NCBI GenBank assembly: GCA_023443625.1
Contig: JAEZTQ010000034.1
Coordinates: 4,548-68,547 of the forward strand
Length of the DNA stretch: 64,000 bases
Origin: Bacillota bacterium
GTDB taxonomy: Bacteria > Bacillota_A > Clostridia > Lachnospirales > Lachnospiraceae
Direction: 5' to 3'
This document shows positions 1-8,045 of the stretch, one piece after another. Each line of letters starts with the position of its first letter. Position 1 is the first letter of the stretch. Below the pieces are notes generated by a model. The model worked only from the letters and a program-made list of their open reading frames with translations. It was not told the DNA's origin and searched no databases. Position numbers and translations under genes: made by a program.

Positions 1-1293
1 ACGCATAATCTTGGATAGGTTGCGGCATACAGTGATAACCTCTTTTGACTGATCATTCTCAGCTAGTACAATAATACTATAAAGGGTGTTATAATAAAAA
101 TGGGGATTTACTTGCGCCTGTAAGGCAAGGGTTCGGGATTTTAGTTCCTGTTGCCGGGAATCTATCAATTCATTCAAGGATATCTTAAGCTTTTCACTCA
201 TATGCCAAAAAGAAGTATAAAGCTCATGAAGCTCAATTAATTTAATGGGATAATTGTCTGCATAATCACAACCCAGGGTATCAATTTCCATACGTTGAAT
301 TATATGTTTTAGGTGCTTTATAGGTTTTACCAAGCTTCTGGATAGGTAATAGGATAAAATTAAGGAAGCAACTAACAAAAGGAATACAAATAACAATAAA
401 ATATTGATAAGCCGGTGTACAGGCTTTAATATATAAGCTTCCGATTGCACGGTAATATAAGTCCATCCACTGTAATTGGAATAGCTGTAGGCTAGATATT
501 CCCTGGCTTTAGTAATAGGATTAATCACTTCCATGGTATTGGTATTCTTATTAATCAAGGAGTAATAGTCAGGAATGGAGATACTTTCCTCCTCGGACAA
601 ATCATAGGGGTAGATTATGCTGTTATCCTGAGAATATATATAAATATTAGCCGGGTTTTCAGTAGTGCGCTTATAATGAATAAGTTTTTTAAAAATGCTT
701 TTGCATTTTTTTACTGTTTCTACTGCACCTACGGTACGTCCATATTGATTATTAAAGGTTCTGTAAAGGGAAACAACCCAATCTGAGGATTGGTCAGTCT
801 TAGACAGGGCCGTAGATTTGTAAGAGTTACTTATTAATTTGGTTCCGTCAAGAGCCAGAACTGCATCAAACCAGGAGAGGTTGTCTATATGAATGGAGGA
901 GGTTTTGGTTTTGGCACCAACCTGGAGTACATTACCGCTTAAATCATAGAGATTAATTTGGTCAACCTTAAGATCCACACCATTGATAGTAACAAATAAG
1001 CTGGAGAGGCTTCTTAAGGTGTCCATTGAAATATCCAGGTTAAAGGATGAATCCAGCTTGTCCTTAATTATACTTGAGTAATCGATGTTGATAGAGACTG
1101 CATCCATGTCGTTAATGACTGCATCAACCTGTTCCTCTATGGAGGTGTTTAAGGTCGTTAAGGAATCTAGCTCACGGGAGATAAGTTGTATAGATACATA
1201 TTTGTAGAAGAAAGTACTAAAGGATACCAGTATAAGTACTACTAGTCCAAAATATGCAAAAAATAATTTAGTTTGAAGCTTATGATTGCGCAT
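1..1293 (-). CDS. YesM-type sensor histidine kinase, C-terminus cut off by the window edge
   Basis: Membrane sensor kinase of the family that partners with AraC/YesN-type response regulators, commonly controlling carbohydrate uptake. The visible 431 codons show an N-terminal membrane segment (about residues 10-30), a long extracytoplasmic sensor region, a second membrane segment (about 290-315), a HAMP-like linker and the start of the His_kinase domain with the motif QVNPHFYYNTL (histidine near residue 397). The ATPase domain lies beyond base 1. The start ATG (complement of 1291-1293) is about 30 nt downstream of a good promoter. It diverges from a sugar ABC importer, so sensing the imported sugar is a reasonable inference. 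No response regulator is visible in the window. Confidence 0.88.
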   Translation of the reverse strand, partial: MRNHKLQTKLFFAYFGLVVLILVSFSTFFYKYVSIQLISRELDSLTTLNTSIEEQVDAVINDMDAVSINIDYSSIIKDKLDSSFNLDISMDTLRSLSSLFVTINGVDLKVDQINLYDLSGNVLQVGAKTKTSSIHIDNLSWFDAVLALDGTKLISNSYKSTALSKTDQSSDWVVSLYRTFNNQYGRTVGAVETVKKCKSIFKKLIHYKRTTENPANIYIYSQDNSIIYPYDLSEEESISIPDYYSLINKNTNTMEVINPITKAREYLAYSYSNYSGWTYITVQSEAYILKPVHRLINILLLFVFLLLVASLILSYYLSRSLVKPIKHLKHIIQRMEIDTLGCDYADNYPIKLIELHELYTSFWHMSEKLKISLNELIDSRQQELKSRTLALQAQVNPHFYYNTLYSIIVLAENDQSKEVITVCRNLSKIMR

Positions 1294-1327
1294 TTTAATA
1301 TTGTCTCGCCTTCTAAATATTATAGTT

Positions 1328-1356
1328 ATTATAACATTTGTACAATAAAAGTACAA
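1328..1356 (-). promoter_or_regulatory. sigma-A promoter of the sensor kinase
   Basis: On the minus strand TTGTAC (1356-1351), a 17-bp spacer, then TATAAT (1333-1328). The -35 box is one arm of a perfect inverted repeat TTTGTAC / GTACAAA (1337-1343 and 1351-1357), which could be an operator or a coincidence of the two elements. Confidence 0.6.
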
Positions 1357-1453
1357 ATACAAATATGAAAGTGTAAAGAAAGTCCAAATAGTGTACGGAA
1401 AAGTGCATAGAACAGTTTGGTCTCATTTGTTACACTTATTACATCAATAAATG

Positions 1454-1471
1454 GTCTTATCTATATAAGAC
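1454..1471 (+). promoter_or_regulatory. 7-bp inverted repeat just upstream of the solute-binding protein gene
   Basis: GTCTTAT and ATAAGAC are separated by 4 nt, ending about 9 nt before the AAAGGGAGGG ribosome-binding site. It could be a regulator site or a hairpin in the 5' untranslated region. I see no convincing -35/-10 pair next to it. Confidence 0.35.
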
Positions 1472-1493
1472 AGAATTTAAAGGGAGGGTTTTT

Positions 1494-2885
1494 ATGTTAA
1501 AGAAGCTTGTAGCACTGTTGTTATGTGTAAGTATGTTATTTTTGGTAGCTTGTGGTAATTCATCTGACGGTAAGGATAAGACTTCCGATTCAAAGAAGGG
1601 ATCAGGTGATACTAAGGTAACAGAGACACCTAATGCAGACGATGATGGAGCTGATGCAGTGGATTTCTCCGGTAAAGAATTAAGTATCTTAGTTTCTGCT
1701 GGTTGGATGGATAACAGATATGATGCAACCATTGCTCGATTTGAAGAAACTTATGGGGTAACAGTAGATCTTCAGACAATTCCGGCAGATCAATATTCAG
1801 ACGTATTACAGACTAAATTATCTACAGGAACAGCAACGGATATATTCTGGATTCAATCTGATCCCTTTGCAATTGGTTCACAGATTGTTGATCCTGAAAA
1901 GTATTGTATTGATTTCACAGGAGCTTCATGGGAAAGTCTTATACCTGCTACAAGACTTCAATCCTGTACATATGAAGATAAATTATATGGTTTGCAGTTA
2001 TGGCATAATTCACCTGAGTATGTAATGGTGTATAACAAAACTTTATTTGAAGAGAATGGTTGGACTATTCCTTCTACCTATGCCCAATTAAAAGACTTGT
2101 GTGCAAAGATTGCTGAAAAAGGTATTACACCTTGGTTTATTCCTGGTGCAGACGGATGGCAGCATCAATTAGCATTCTTCCAACTTGGCGGTGTATATGC
2201 TAATGCAACACCTGGTTTATATGAAGCTTTAAATAATAATACAGCTGTTTTTGCTGATAATGCTAAGATGTTAGAAGTATTAAATCAATACAAAGAGCTT
2301 TCTGATGCTGGATACCTTGGTGAAGACTGGATTGGAACTGACAGTACTAACATGAGTAATGAATTTAGCGATAGAAGTATTGCAATGGCTATGGCTAATT
2401 CCAGCTATATCAAGCAAATCAAAGAAGATACAGGGACCTCTGATTCCTTTGGATTATTCTTGAATCCTCTTGGTGACAATGATTGTTTCCCTACCAATCC
2501 AGGTGGTCCTACAATGTTTGGTTATGCAGGAACAGAGAATCCTGAGTTAGTAAAGGAATTCTTTAACTTTGTAACAACAACTGAGAGTCTTCAGGAGATT
2601 CTTGATAATTCACCTGCTTATACGAACATTGATGTAACAGACGCTAATTTAGAGCAACATTGGTTACCAGAGGAAGAAGAATTCATGGCAGCAATTACAG
2701 ATGAAAAAATGCAGCATGGTGTTATACAGACTGCAACAAAATATACAAATACCTATTGGATGGATTTTGGTGCTGACATGGTATCCTTCTGCTTAGGTGA
2801 AATTGATGCAAATACTGTTCTTAAGAACATGGATTCTAACAGAGCTGAAGCTGCAAAGGCTGCAGGAGATACAGCTTGGCAATAG
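1494..2885 (+). CDS. sugar ABC transporter extracellular solute-binding lipoprotein
   Basis: 463-aa family 1 solute-binding protein that captures a sugar or oligosaccharide outside the cell and delivers it to the permease pair encoded downstream. It has a lipoprotein signal peptide with lipobox LVAC (Cys20), then a Ser/Lys/Asp/Thr-rich linker, then a mature domain starting near residue 60 with the typical family pattern of FEETYGVTVD, short WxxxxD segments and aromatic sugar-stacking residues. The start is supported by the strong AAAGGGAGGG site. A stable stem-loop follows the gene before the permeases. The ATPase subunit is not encoded nearby, which is usual for CUT1 systems that share an MsmX-like ATPase. 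Substrate is unknown. Confidence 0.93.
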   Translation: MLKKLVALLLCVSMLFLVACGNSSDGKDKTSDSKKGSGDTKVTETPNADDDGADAVDFSGKELSILVSAGWMDNRYDATIARFEETYGVTVDLQTIPADQYSDVLQTKLSTGTATDIFWIQSDPFAIGSQIVDPEKYCIDFTGASWESLIPATRLQSCTYEDKLYGLQLWHNSPEYVMVYNKTLFEENGWTIPSTYAQLKDLCAKIAEKGITPWFIPGADGWQHQLAFFQLGGVYANATPGLYEALNNNTAVFADNAKMLEVLNQYKELSDAGYLGEDWIGTDSTNMSNEFSDRSIAMAMANSSYIKQIKEDTGTSDSFGLFLNPLGDNDCFPTNPGGPTMFGYAGTENPELVKEFFNFVTTTESLQEILDNSPAYTNIDVTDANLEQHWLPEEEEFMAAITDEKMQHGVIQTATKYTNTYWMDFGADMVSFCLGEIDANTVLKNMDSNRAEAAKAAGDTAWQ

Positions 2886-2923
2886 GTGATAAGACACTAG
2901 TATAGACTGCAACAGTAAAATTA

Positions 2924-2954
2924 ATAGCGCAGAGGATGAATACCTCTGCGCTAT
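2924..2954 (+). terminator. intra-operon stem-loop after the binding-protein gene
   Basis: A perfect 12-bp stem (2924-2935 with 2943-2954, arms ATAGCGCAGAGG / CCTCTGCGCTAT) with a 7-nt loop, followed only by ATTTTCC. It lies 39 nt after the stop of the binding-protein gene and 211 nt before the first permease. Such stems often act as partial terminators or 3' stabilisers that keep binding protein in excess over permeases; that role is inferred. Confidence 0.75.
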
Positions 2955-3047
2955 ATTTTCCGAAAAAGCTAGGTGAGTATTAGTAAGCAAGCCTGTAATA
3001 ATGAGAAGGTGCACAAGCAAACACTGGTTGTAAACAGCCAGGAGAAA

Positions 3048-3073
3048 CTTGCATAGCGTGTTTTTTCGGTTTA
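3048..3073 (+). repeat. dispersed intergenic repeat, copy A
   Basis: The segment starting CTTGCATAGCGTG and continuing through a T-run to CGGTTTA closely matches 15270-15296 (CTCGCACAGCGTG...CCGGTATA). Both copies are intergenic. Function unknown; it may be a short palindromic element family of this genome. Confidence 0.4.
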
Positions 3074-3165
3074 GAAAAGAAATATTTTAAATTCTCTGGG
3101 AGAAGCACAACAATGACTTTTCCTAAATGTATGTGCCGCCCCAGGGCGACGGAACGGAGGTTATT

Positions 3166-4047
3166 ATGAACAAAAAACGAATTTATCCACAATGGTTTTT
3201 GATTATTCCACTAGTAGCTTATATATGTTTCTTTTTGATACCAAGCTTACTAGGAGTGTTTTATTCATTTACTGACTGGAGTTCGTGGAGCACTTCCAAA
3301 GGGATTAATTTTGTAGGTTTACAAAATTATATTAGTATTTTTACATCAGATAAGAACTATGTTTCCGGTATTCAAAACACCTTAGTATTTACCATTATAT
3401 CAAACATAGTAAAGCTAATTCCTGCTTTATTACTTGCTATTCTTTTGCAAGAGGGTATCAGAGGAAAGGGAATATACAGAACCCTGTTATACCTACCTTC
3501 CATCCTTCCTTTCGTAATAATCGGTTTGGTTTTTAAGTCAATATTAAATTACAACAATGGTTTATTGAATGTTATTTTAGAAACTTTAAATCTAGATTTC
3601 TTAAAGCAAAAATGGTTATCAGATCTAGATGTTGTTTGGAAATCAATTTACGGCGTGGATGCATGGCGTGGTATAGGTTATGTAATGACCATCTTCTTAG
3701 CCGGATTAAATACAATACCAAAATCCTATTATGAGGCTGCGCAAATAGACGGTGCAAATTTTTGGCAGAGACTTAGACATATTACCCTACCAATGCTAAC
3801 CGGCGCCATCATGATTAACTTTGTATTCGGTGTAACTTATGGACTTAAGGTATTCGACATTGTTTATGTATTAACGAATGGAGGCCCTGGCCATCATACA
3901 GAGGTATTAACTACCCATGCTTATCAATTGTATTCCCAGGGTCAATATGGAATGTCTACAGCACTTAATACAATTCTATTAATCATAACTGCACTTATTG
4001 GTATCTTGATTGTTAAAGTAATTAGTAAGAAGGAGGTACAGCAATAA
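3166..4047 (+). CDS. sugar ABC transporter permease (MalF/UgpA type)
   Basis: Inner-membrane permease of about 293 aa, one half of the channel of a CUT1 sugar importer. Around six membrane segments are visible. The cytoplasmic EAA loop reads YYEAAQIDGANFWQRLRHITLPML, summarised as EAAxxDGA...ITLP, which contacts the ATPase. An upstream in-frame ATG at 3127 gives an unlikely hydrophilic extension; the ATG at 3166 has GGAGG at 3156-3160 and is preferred. The stop overlaps the next start by one base (TAATG), so the two permeases are translationally coupled. Confidence 0.93.
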   Translation: MNKKRIYPQWFLIIPLVAYICFFLIPSLLGVFYSFTDWSSWSTSKGINFVGLQNYISIFTSDKNYVSGIQNTLVFTIISNIVKLIPALLLAILLQEGIRGKGIYRTLLYLPSILPFVIIGLVFKSILNYNNGLLNVILETLNLDFLKQKWLSDLDVVWKSIYGVDAWRGIGYVMTIFLAGLNTIPKSYYEAAQIDGANFWQRLRHITLPMLTGAIMINFVFGVTYGLKVFDIVYVLTNGGPGHHTEVLTTHAYQLYSQGQYGMSTALNTILLIITALIGILIVKVISKKEVQQ

Positions 4048-4865
4048 TGAAGAAGATGGTAATAAAAATAATAAAACAGTTAGTTTGTATACTTCTAAGT
4101 ATCACTGTAGTACTCCCTTTTTATATGGTGTTTATTAATTCCTTTAAATCTAAAGCAGAGGCGGCAAGAATGAGTCTATCCCTGCCTAAGGAATGGCTCT
4201 TTAGTAACTACACCGAAGTTATCGAGCAGGGAAAATTAATACAAGGTTTCTTTAACAGCTTTTCCTATGCAACCATATCTACTGTTTTAGGAGTTGTAAC
4301 CTGTGCCATGGCATCCTTTGTAGTCTGTAGAAACAGAACAAAGCTGAATACATTTTTCTACTATTTCATTATTTGCGGTTTATTCTTTCCCGTTAACTAT
4401 GTAACCTTAATCAAGGTATTACATGTATTTAATTTGACGGATACAAGGCAGGGAATAATCATAACCTTTATGAGTGCCATGATTCCTTTCTGCGTGTTTA
4501 CTATAAGAAATTTCGTATTATCTGTTCCGGTAGAGCTGGATGAGGCGGCGGTTATTGACGGAGCAGGCCCTTTGACCCTATTCTTTAAGATAATCATGCC
4601 TCTTTTAAAACCAACCATGGTTACTTGCTTCATCCTACAGTTCATGGGTGTATGGAATGATTTCTTAACGCCCCTTTATCTGTCCAGTAAGAGTAAGATG
4701 TTCCCCATGACCATGGCGGTATATCAATTTTTTGGAAAAAACAAGAACTATTGGAACTACATATTTGCAGATATTATACTAACCTGTATTCCAGTTATTA
4801 TTGTTTATCTAATAGGACAGAAATACATAGTTGGTGGAATGACTGCGGGATCTGTTAAGGAATAA
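4047..4865 (+). CDS. sugar ABC transporter permease (MalG/UgpE type)
   Basis: 272-aa second permease of the same importer. N-terminal membrane segment with the FYMVFINSFK motif typical of MalG-type proteins, five or six membrane helices, and an EAA loop (ELDEAAVIDGAGPLTLFFKI with IMPLLKP) near residues 170-195. It shares one base with the stop of the upstream permease. The end (VGGMTAGSVKE) matches the conserved end of the family. Function with the neighbouring binding protein is established for such gene sets; the substrate is not readable from sequence. Confidence 0.93.
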   Translation: MKKMVIKIIKQLVCILLSITVVLPFYMVFINSFKSKAEAARMSLSLPKEWLFSNYTEVIEQGKLIQGFFNSFSYATISTVLGVVTCAMASFVVCRNRTKLNTFFYYFIICGLFFPVNYVTLIKVLHVFNLTDTRQGIIITFMSAMIPFCVFTIRNFVLSVPVELDEAAVIDGAGPLTLFFKIIMPLLKPTMVTCFILQFMGVWNDFLTPLYLSSKSKMFPMTMAVYQFFGKNKNYWNYIFADIILTCIPVIIVYLIGQKYIVGGMTAGSVKE

Positions 4866-5081
4866 GTTGAGATGCCTCCAACTTATGAGGATCAGTAATT
4901 GGAAATTGAAATAGACAGGGAAAAGCCTTACCTTATAGAAAAAATATAAATTGATACCAATTTGCTAATTGTTATGATAAAATCTAATTGAGTTGGTTAA
5001 CTATGCAGAAGGATAGGGATTTATATCATATAATAAACTGCTTCTAAGTTACAACAAAATGATAATTAGGGAGATAATCAT

Positions 5082-5702
5082 ATGGAGATCAAAAAAATAA
5101 CAGATATAAGCTATAAGCAATATGGTAAAGTACTAAATGGAGAATATGATGTTGCTGACTTGATAAAAGCGCTTAACAAAACAGAGGCACCATCAGATTC
5201 TGTGGTATATGTCCCGTCTGTAGAGGAATTTGAAACTTTACCTGTATACGAGGCAGTGTGTGACAGCTTTTTTGGCGGCCTTCCAGTACAGATTGGATAT
5301 TGCAATGGAACAAACAATAAGTTGAATGCGGTGGAATATCATCGAAGCTCAGAATTCAATGTATCGGCTACTGACCTTATTTTACTTCTTGGAAAGCAGC
5401 AGGATATTACAGAGGATTACACCTATGACAGCAGTAAGCTTGAAGCTTTCTTTGTACCAGCAGGTACAGTGTATGAGATGTATGCCACAACCTTGCATTA
5501 TGCACCTTTAAGCTCCCAGGGAAAGCCTTTCCGTAATATTGTAGCTCTTCCTAAGGATACTAATACAGCTATCACAAATAGGGTAAGTCTTGCAGAAGAA
5601 GATAAACTTATGACAGCCAAGAACAAATGGTTAATTGCTCATAAGGATGCGGGTATAGATGGTGCTTTTGTTGGAGTTATAGGTGAGAATATTACCTTAT
5701 AA
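5082..5702 (+). CDS. DUF4867 family protein, cupin-like
   Basis: 206-aa soluble protein that I recognise as DUF4867, a family often found near sugar-utilisation genes in Lachnospiraceae. The central part (AVEYHRSSEFNV ... DLILLLG ... LEAFFVPAGTVYEMYATTLHYAP, about residues 85-145) has the alternating pattern of a cupin barrel and resembles ureidoglycolate-hydrolase-like proteins; this fold assignment is inference. The start ATG follows AGGGAGATAATCAT. It lies 216 nt downstream of the importer and ends before its own terminator, so it may be a separate unit linked to sugar metabolism. The biochemical activity is unknown. Confidence 0.8.
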   Translation: MEIKKITDISYKQYGKVLNGEYDVADLIKALNKTEAPSDSVVYVPSVEEFETLPVYEAVCDSFFGGLPVQIGYCNGTNNKLNAVEYHRSSEFNVSATDLILLLGKQQDITEDYTYDSSKLEAFFVPAGTVYEMYATTLHYAPLSSQGKPFRNIVALPKDTNTAITNRVSLAEEDKLMTAKNKWLIAHKDAGIDGAFVGVIGENITL

Positions 5703-5736
5703 TTCAACAAACTCACATAATTTCATAGGACTAATA

Positions 5737-5778
5737 GAAGGACAAGGGTGAGCTATAATAAAGCCCTTGTCCTTCTTT
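5737..5778 (+). terminator. intrinsic terminator after the DUF4867 gene
   Basis: Perfect 12-bp stem GAAGGACAAGGG (5737-5748) with CCCTTGTCCTTC (5764-5775), a 15-nt loop and a short T-run. Confidence 0.85.
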
Positions 5779-5901
5779 CAGCCGCTTTAGGCAAACTCTT
5801 TGTTCTATATGGGTTTTATTTATTTACCAATGAGAATATATATTACTATAGCGTGTTACTAAGTTTAATAATCAATAGTAATGAATGAAAGCTGGTAAGT
5901 T

Positions 5902-6843
5902 ATGAATCTAAAAAAGCTGATATTAAATTTTTTAACCATTACAATAGGCCTGATATTATTTATATTATGGCATCAAAATAATATAAATAGTACTAAGGCT
6001 AACTCACTACTTCGGTATAAGAAAATATATCTGGTTACTATGGATAAGGAGTTTGAATTTTGGAATTACGTAAATCAGGGAGCAAGTGATCTGGCTAGGG
6101 CTATTGGTGTTCCCTACTTCTGGGTGGCACCGGAAACGAGAGATTTCAATGAGCAGATTAAGATTATTGATGATATTGTTGACGATGGTGCTAATGCAAT
6201 CTTAGTTGCAGTAGATGATCCTAGAAAATTAGCTTCTGTCATTGAGGATGCAAAGGCGAGGGGGGTGAAGATTGTATATGTGGATGCACCTTCTTATGAA
6301 GAAGCAATAACTACACTCATGACAGATAATTATGAAGCGGGAAGAGCTGTTGCAGGAGAGCTGCTTAGGGCACTAGAGGAGCAAAATATAGGAAGTGGTG
6401 AGATAGGAATTGTTAGTTTACAGTCACGAATAAATGATAATACACGGGAGAAGGGAATTAAAGATGTTATTGAAGAGGATGGACGATTTATTCTTAATGA
6501 TACGGTTTATACTAATGCAGAGGTAGAAGAAACACGGGTTGTAGTAGATGGTATGATACAAGGAAATGCCAATTTGGTGGGTCTTATTGGTACCAACGAA
6601 GGTGTTACCGAGGGATTGGGTAAAGCCATTAGAGATAATAATAACAAAGTAATTGGAGTAGGATTTGATAAGACAAATACAATACTTCAATTATTAGAAG
6701 AGGGTAGTCTAAAGGCTGTCATCGTTCAAAATCCATATACTATGGGGTATCTGGGTGTAGCGGAAGCTGTGGCTGGTCTGGAGGGGATGAATACAGGTCC
6801 ATCCATAATTGATACGGGTTTTACTGTTCTCAGAAAAGAATAA
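5902..6843 (+). CDS. membrane-anchored periplasmic-binding-protein-like sugar receptor, first of two paralogues
   Basis: 313-aa protein of the RbsB-type (Peripla_BP_4) family. An N-terminal hydrophobic helix (about residues 6-24) lacks a lipobox cysteine, so it is probably an uncleaved anchor. The sugar-binding fold follows: YLVTMDKEFEFWNYVNQGA, ILVAVDDP, VKIVYVDAP, TDNYEAGRAVAGE, and the C-terminal hinge AVIVQNPYTMGYLG. No ABC ATPase or permease lies beside it, so it may present sugar to a shared importer, a chemoreceptor or a sensor kinase; this is inference. The ribosome-binding site is weak. The next gene is a clear tandem duplicate. Confidence 0.85.
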   Translation: MNLKKLILNFLTITIGLILFILWHQNNINSTKANSLLRYKKIYLVTMDKEFEFWNYVNQGASDLARAIGVPYFWVAPETRDFNEQIKIIDDIVDDGANAILVAVDDPRKLASVIEDAKARGVKIVYVDAPSYEEAITTLMTDNYEAGRAVAGELLRALEEQNIGSGEIGIVSLQSRINDNTREKGIKDVIEEDGRFILNDTVYTNAEVEETRVVVDGMIQGNANLVGLIGTNEGVTEGLGKAIRDNNNKVIGVGFDKTNTILQLLEEGSLKAVIVQNPYTMGYLGVAEAVAGLEGMNTGPSIIDTGFTVLRKE

Positions 6844-6880
6844 CCTAAGGTTTCTTATTATATTGGGAAAGATGGTCAAT

Positions 6881-7831
6881 ATGAAATATAAAAAAATTAT
6901 AATTAATATCCTTATAATAACAGCAGCTTTTTTATTATTTATCCTATGGAATAATAAGAATAATACAAATTCAGTCCTTACGTCAGCGCCACAAAATAAG
7001 GATTTAAAAATATATTTAATTACAAAGGATAAGTCGGTTGAATACTGGTACAATATGAATGATGGTGCTTTAAAAATGGCAAATTTATTAGGAGTAACAT
7101 ATCAATGGGAAGCACCGGAGGAAATCAATACAGAGCAGCAAATAGAAATTCTTAATAGAGCAGTAGATGAGGGAGCAATGGCTATCTTGATTGCTTCTAA
7201 TGATCCAATAAGATTGTCAGAGCCCATAAAGAATGCCAAGGAAAAAGGAGTGAAAATAATATACGTAGATGACCCTGCAGAGGAAGAAGCGATTATAACA
7301 CTGGCTACAGATAATTATAAGGCTGGAAGAGTGGCAGGGGAAAATATGCTTTTAGAGTTAGAGCTTTTGGGTTTGGAAGAAGGCAAAGTTGGTATTGTCA
7401 GTGTTAGCTTATCAAACAATGCTACCATGGAAAGGGAACGAGGATTTAGAGACATATTAAATGGGGATGGAAGATTTACACTCATTAATACGGCCTACAC
7501 CTTGGGAGAACCCTTGGCATCTCAAACTGCGGCTACACAAATGATTGAGAGATATCCGGATTTGGTAGGATTGTTTGGTACTAATCAAGGCTCTAGTGAG
7601 GGAGTTGGTAATGCGATTAAGGCAGATAATAATAGGATTGTTGGAATTGGTTTTGATAAATCTAAGAATAATCTTAGTCTATTACATGAGGGTAGCTTGA
7701 AGGCAATTGTTGATCAGAATCCTTTTTCCATGGGCTATTTTGGAATGGCTCAAGCTTTTGCAGCATTGAAAGGTTTTGATACGGGCCCTCCATTTATAAA
7801 TACAGGGGTTTCTATATTAAGAGAACGCTAA
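6881..7831 (+). CDS. membrane-anchored periplasmic-binding-protein-like sugar receptor, second paralogue
   Basis: 316-aa paralogue of the preceding protein with the same layout: a short basic N-terminus, one hydrophobic anchor (ILIITAAFLLFILW), and an RbsB-like domain including KIYLITKDKSVEYWY, ATDNYKAGRVAGE, GFRDIL, LFGTNQGSSEG and IVDQNPFSMGYFG. Upstream in-frame ATGs at 6809 and 6872 are less likely: 6809 overlaps the previous gene and 6872 abuts the GGGAAAG site, which is correctly spaced for 6881. Divergence between the two copies is substantial, so the duplication is not recent and ligands may differ. The pair ends at a terminator. Confidence 0.85.
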   Translation: MKYKKIIINILIITAAFLLFILWNNKNNTNSVLTSAPQNKDLKIYLITKDKSVEYWYNMNDGALKMANLLGVTYQWEAPEEINTEQQIEILNRAVDEGAMAILIASNDPIRLSEPIKNAKEKGVKIIYVDDPAEEEAIITLATDNYKAGRVAGENMLLELELLGLEEGKVGIVSVSLSNNATMERERGFRDILNGDGRFTLINTAYTLGEPLASQTAATQMIERYPDLVGLFGTNQGSSEGVGNAIKADNNRIVGIGFDKSKNNLSLLHEGSLKAIVDQNPFSMGYFGMAQAFAALKGFDTGPPFINTGVSILRER

Positions 7832-7857
7832 CCCTATATGAAGTAGAGATAAGAAAT

Positions 7858-7905
7858 CAGCAGCTACAATCGGAGCCTTTCGATTTACAGCTGCTGTTTA
7901 ATTTT
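7858..7905 (+). terminator. terminator after the twin sugar receptors
   Basis: Stem CAGCAGCT (7858-7865) with AGCTGCTG (7889-7896), extended across a small internal loop by AATCG / CGATT, and followed by TTTAATTTT. Confidence 0.75.
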
Positions 7906-7960
7906 ACTATTTTCTATGATAATTTAATGAAATATTAACTAATAATTTACCCTTTTATCA

Positions 7961-8019
7961 TTGACTTAGTTGGGGTATTCATCCATAATTAGCACAATAA
8001 AAATAACGAGTGCGTTATT
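7961..8019 (+). promoter_or_regulatory. sigma-A promoter with a palindromic operator-like site, upstream of the ABC exporter
   Basis: TTGACT (7961-7966), 17-bp spacer, CATAAT (7984-7989). Just after the expected start point lies a perfect inverted repeat AATAACG-AGTG-CGTTATT (8002-8019). Its position would let a repressor block transcription, or it forms a hairpin at the 5' end of the mRNA. Confidence 0.6.
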
Positions 8020-8045
8020 TAATTACTTAAGGTAAAGGAGAAACA

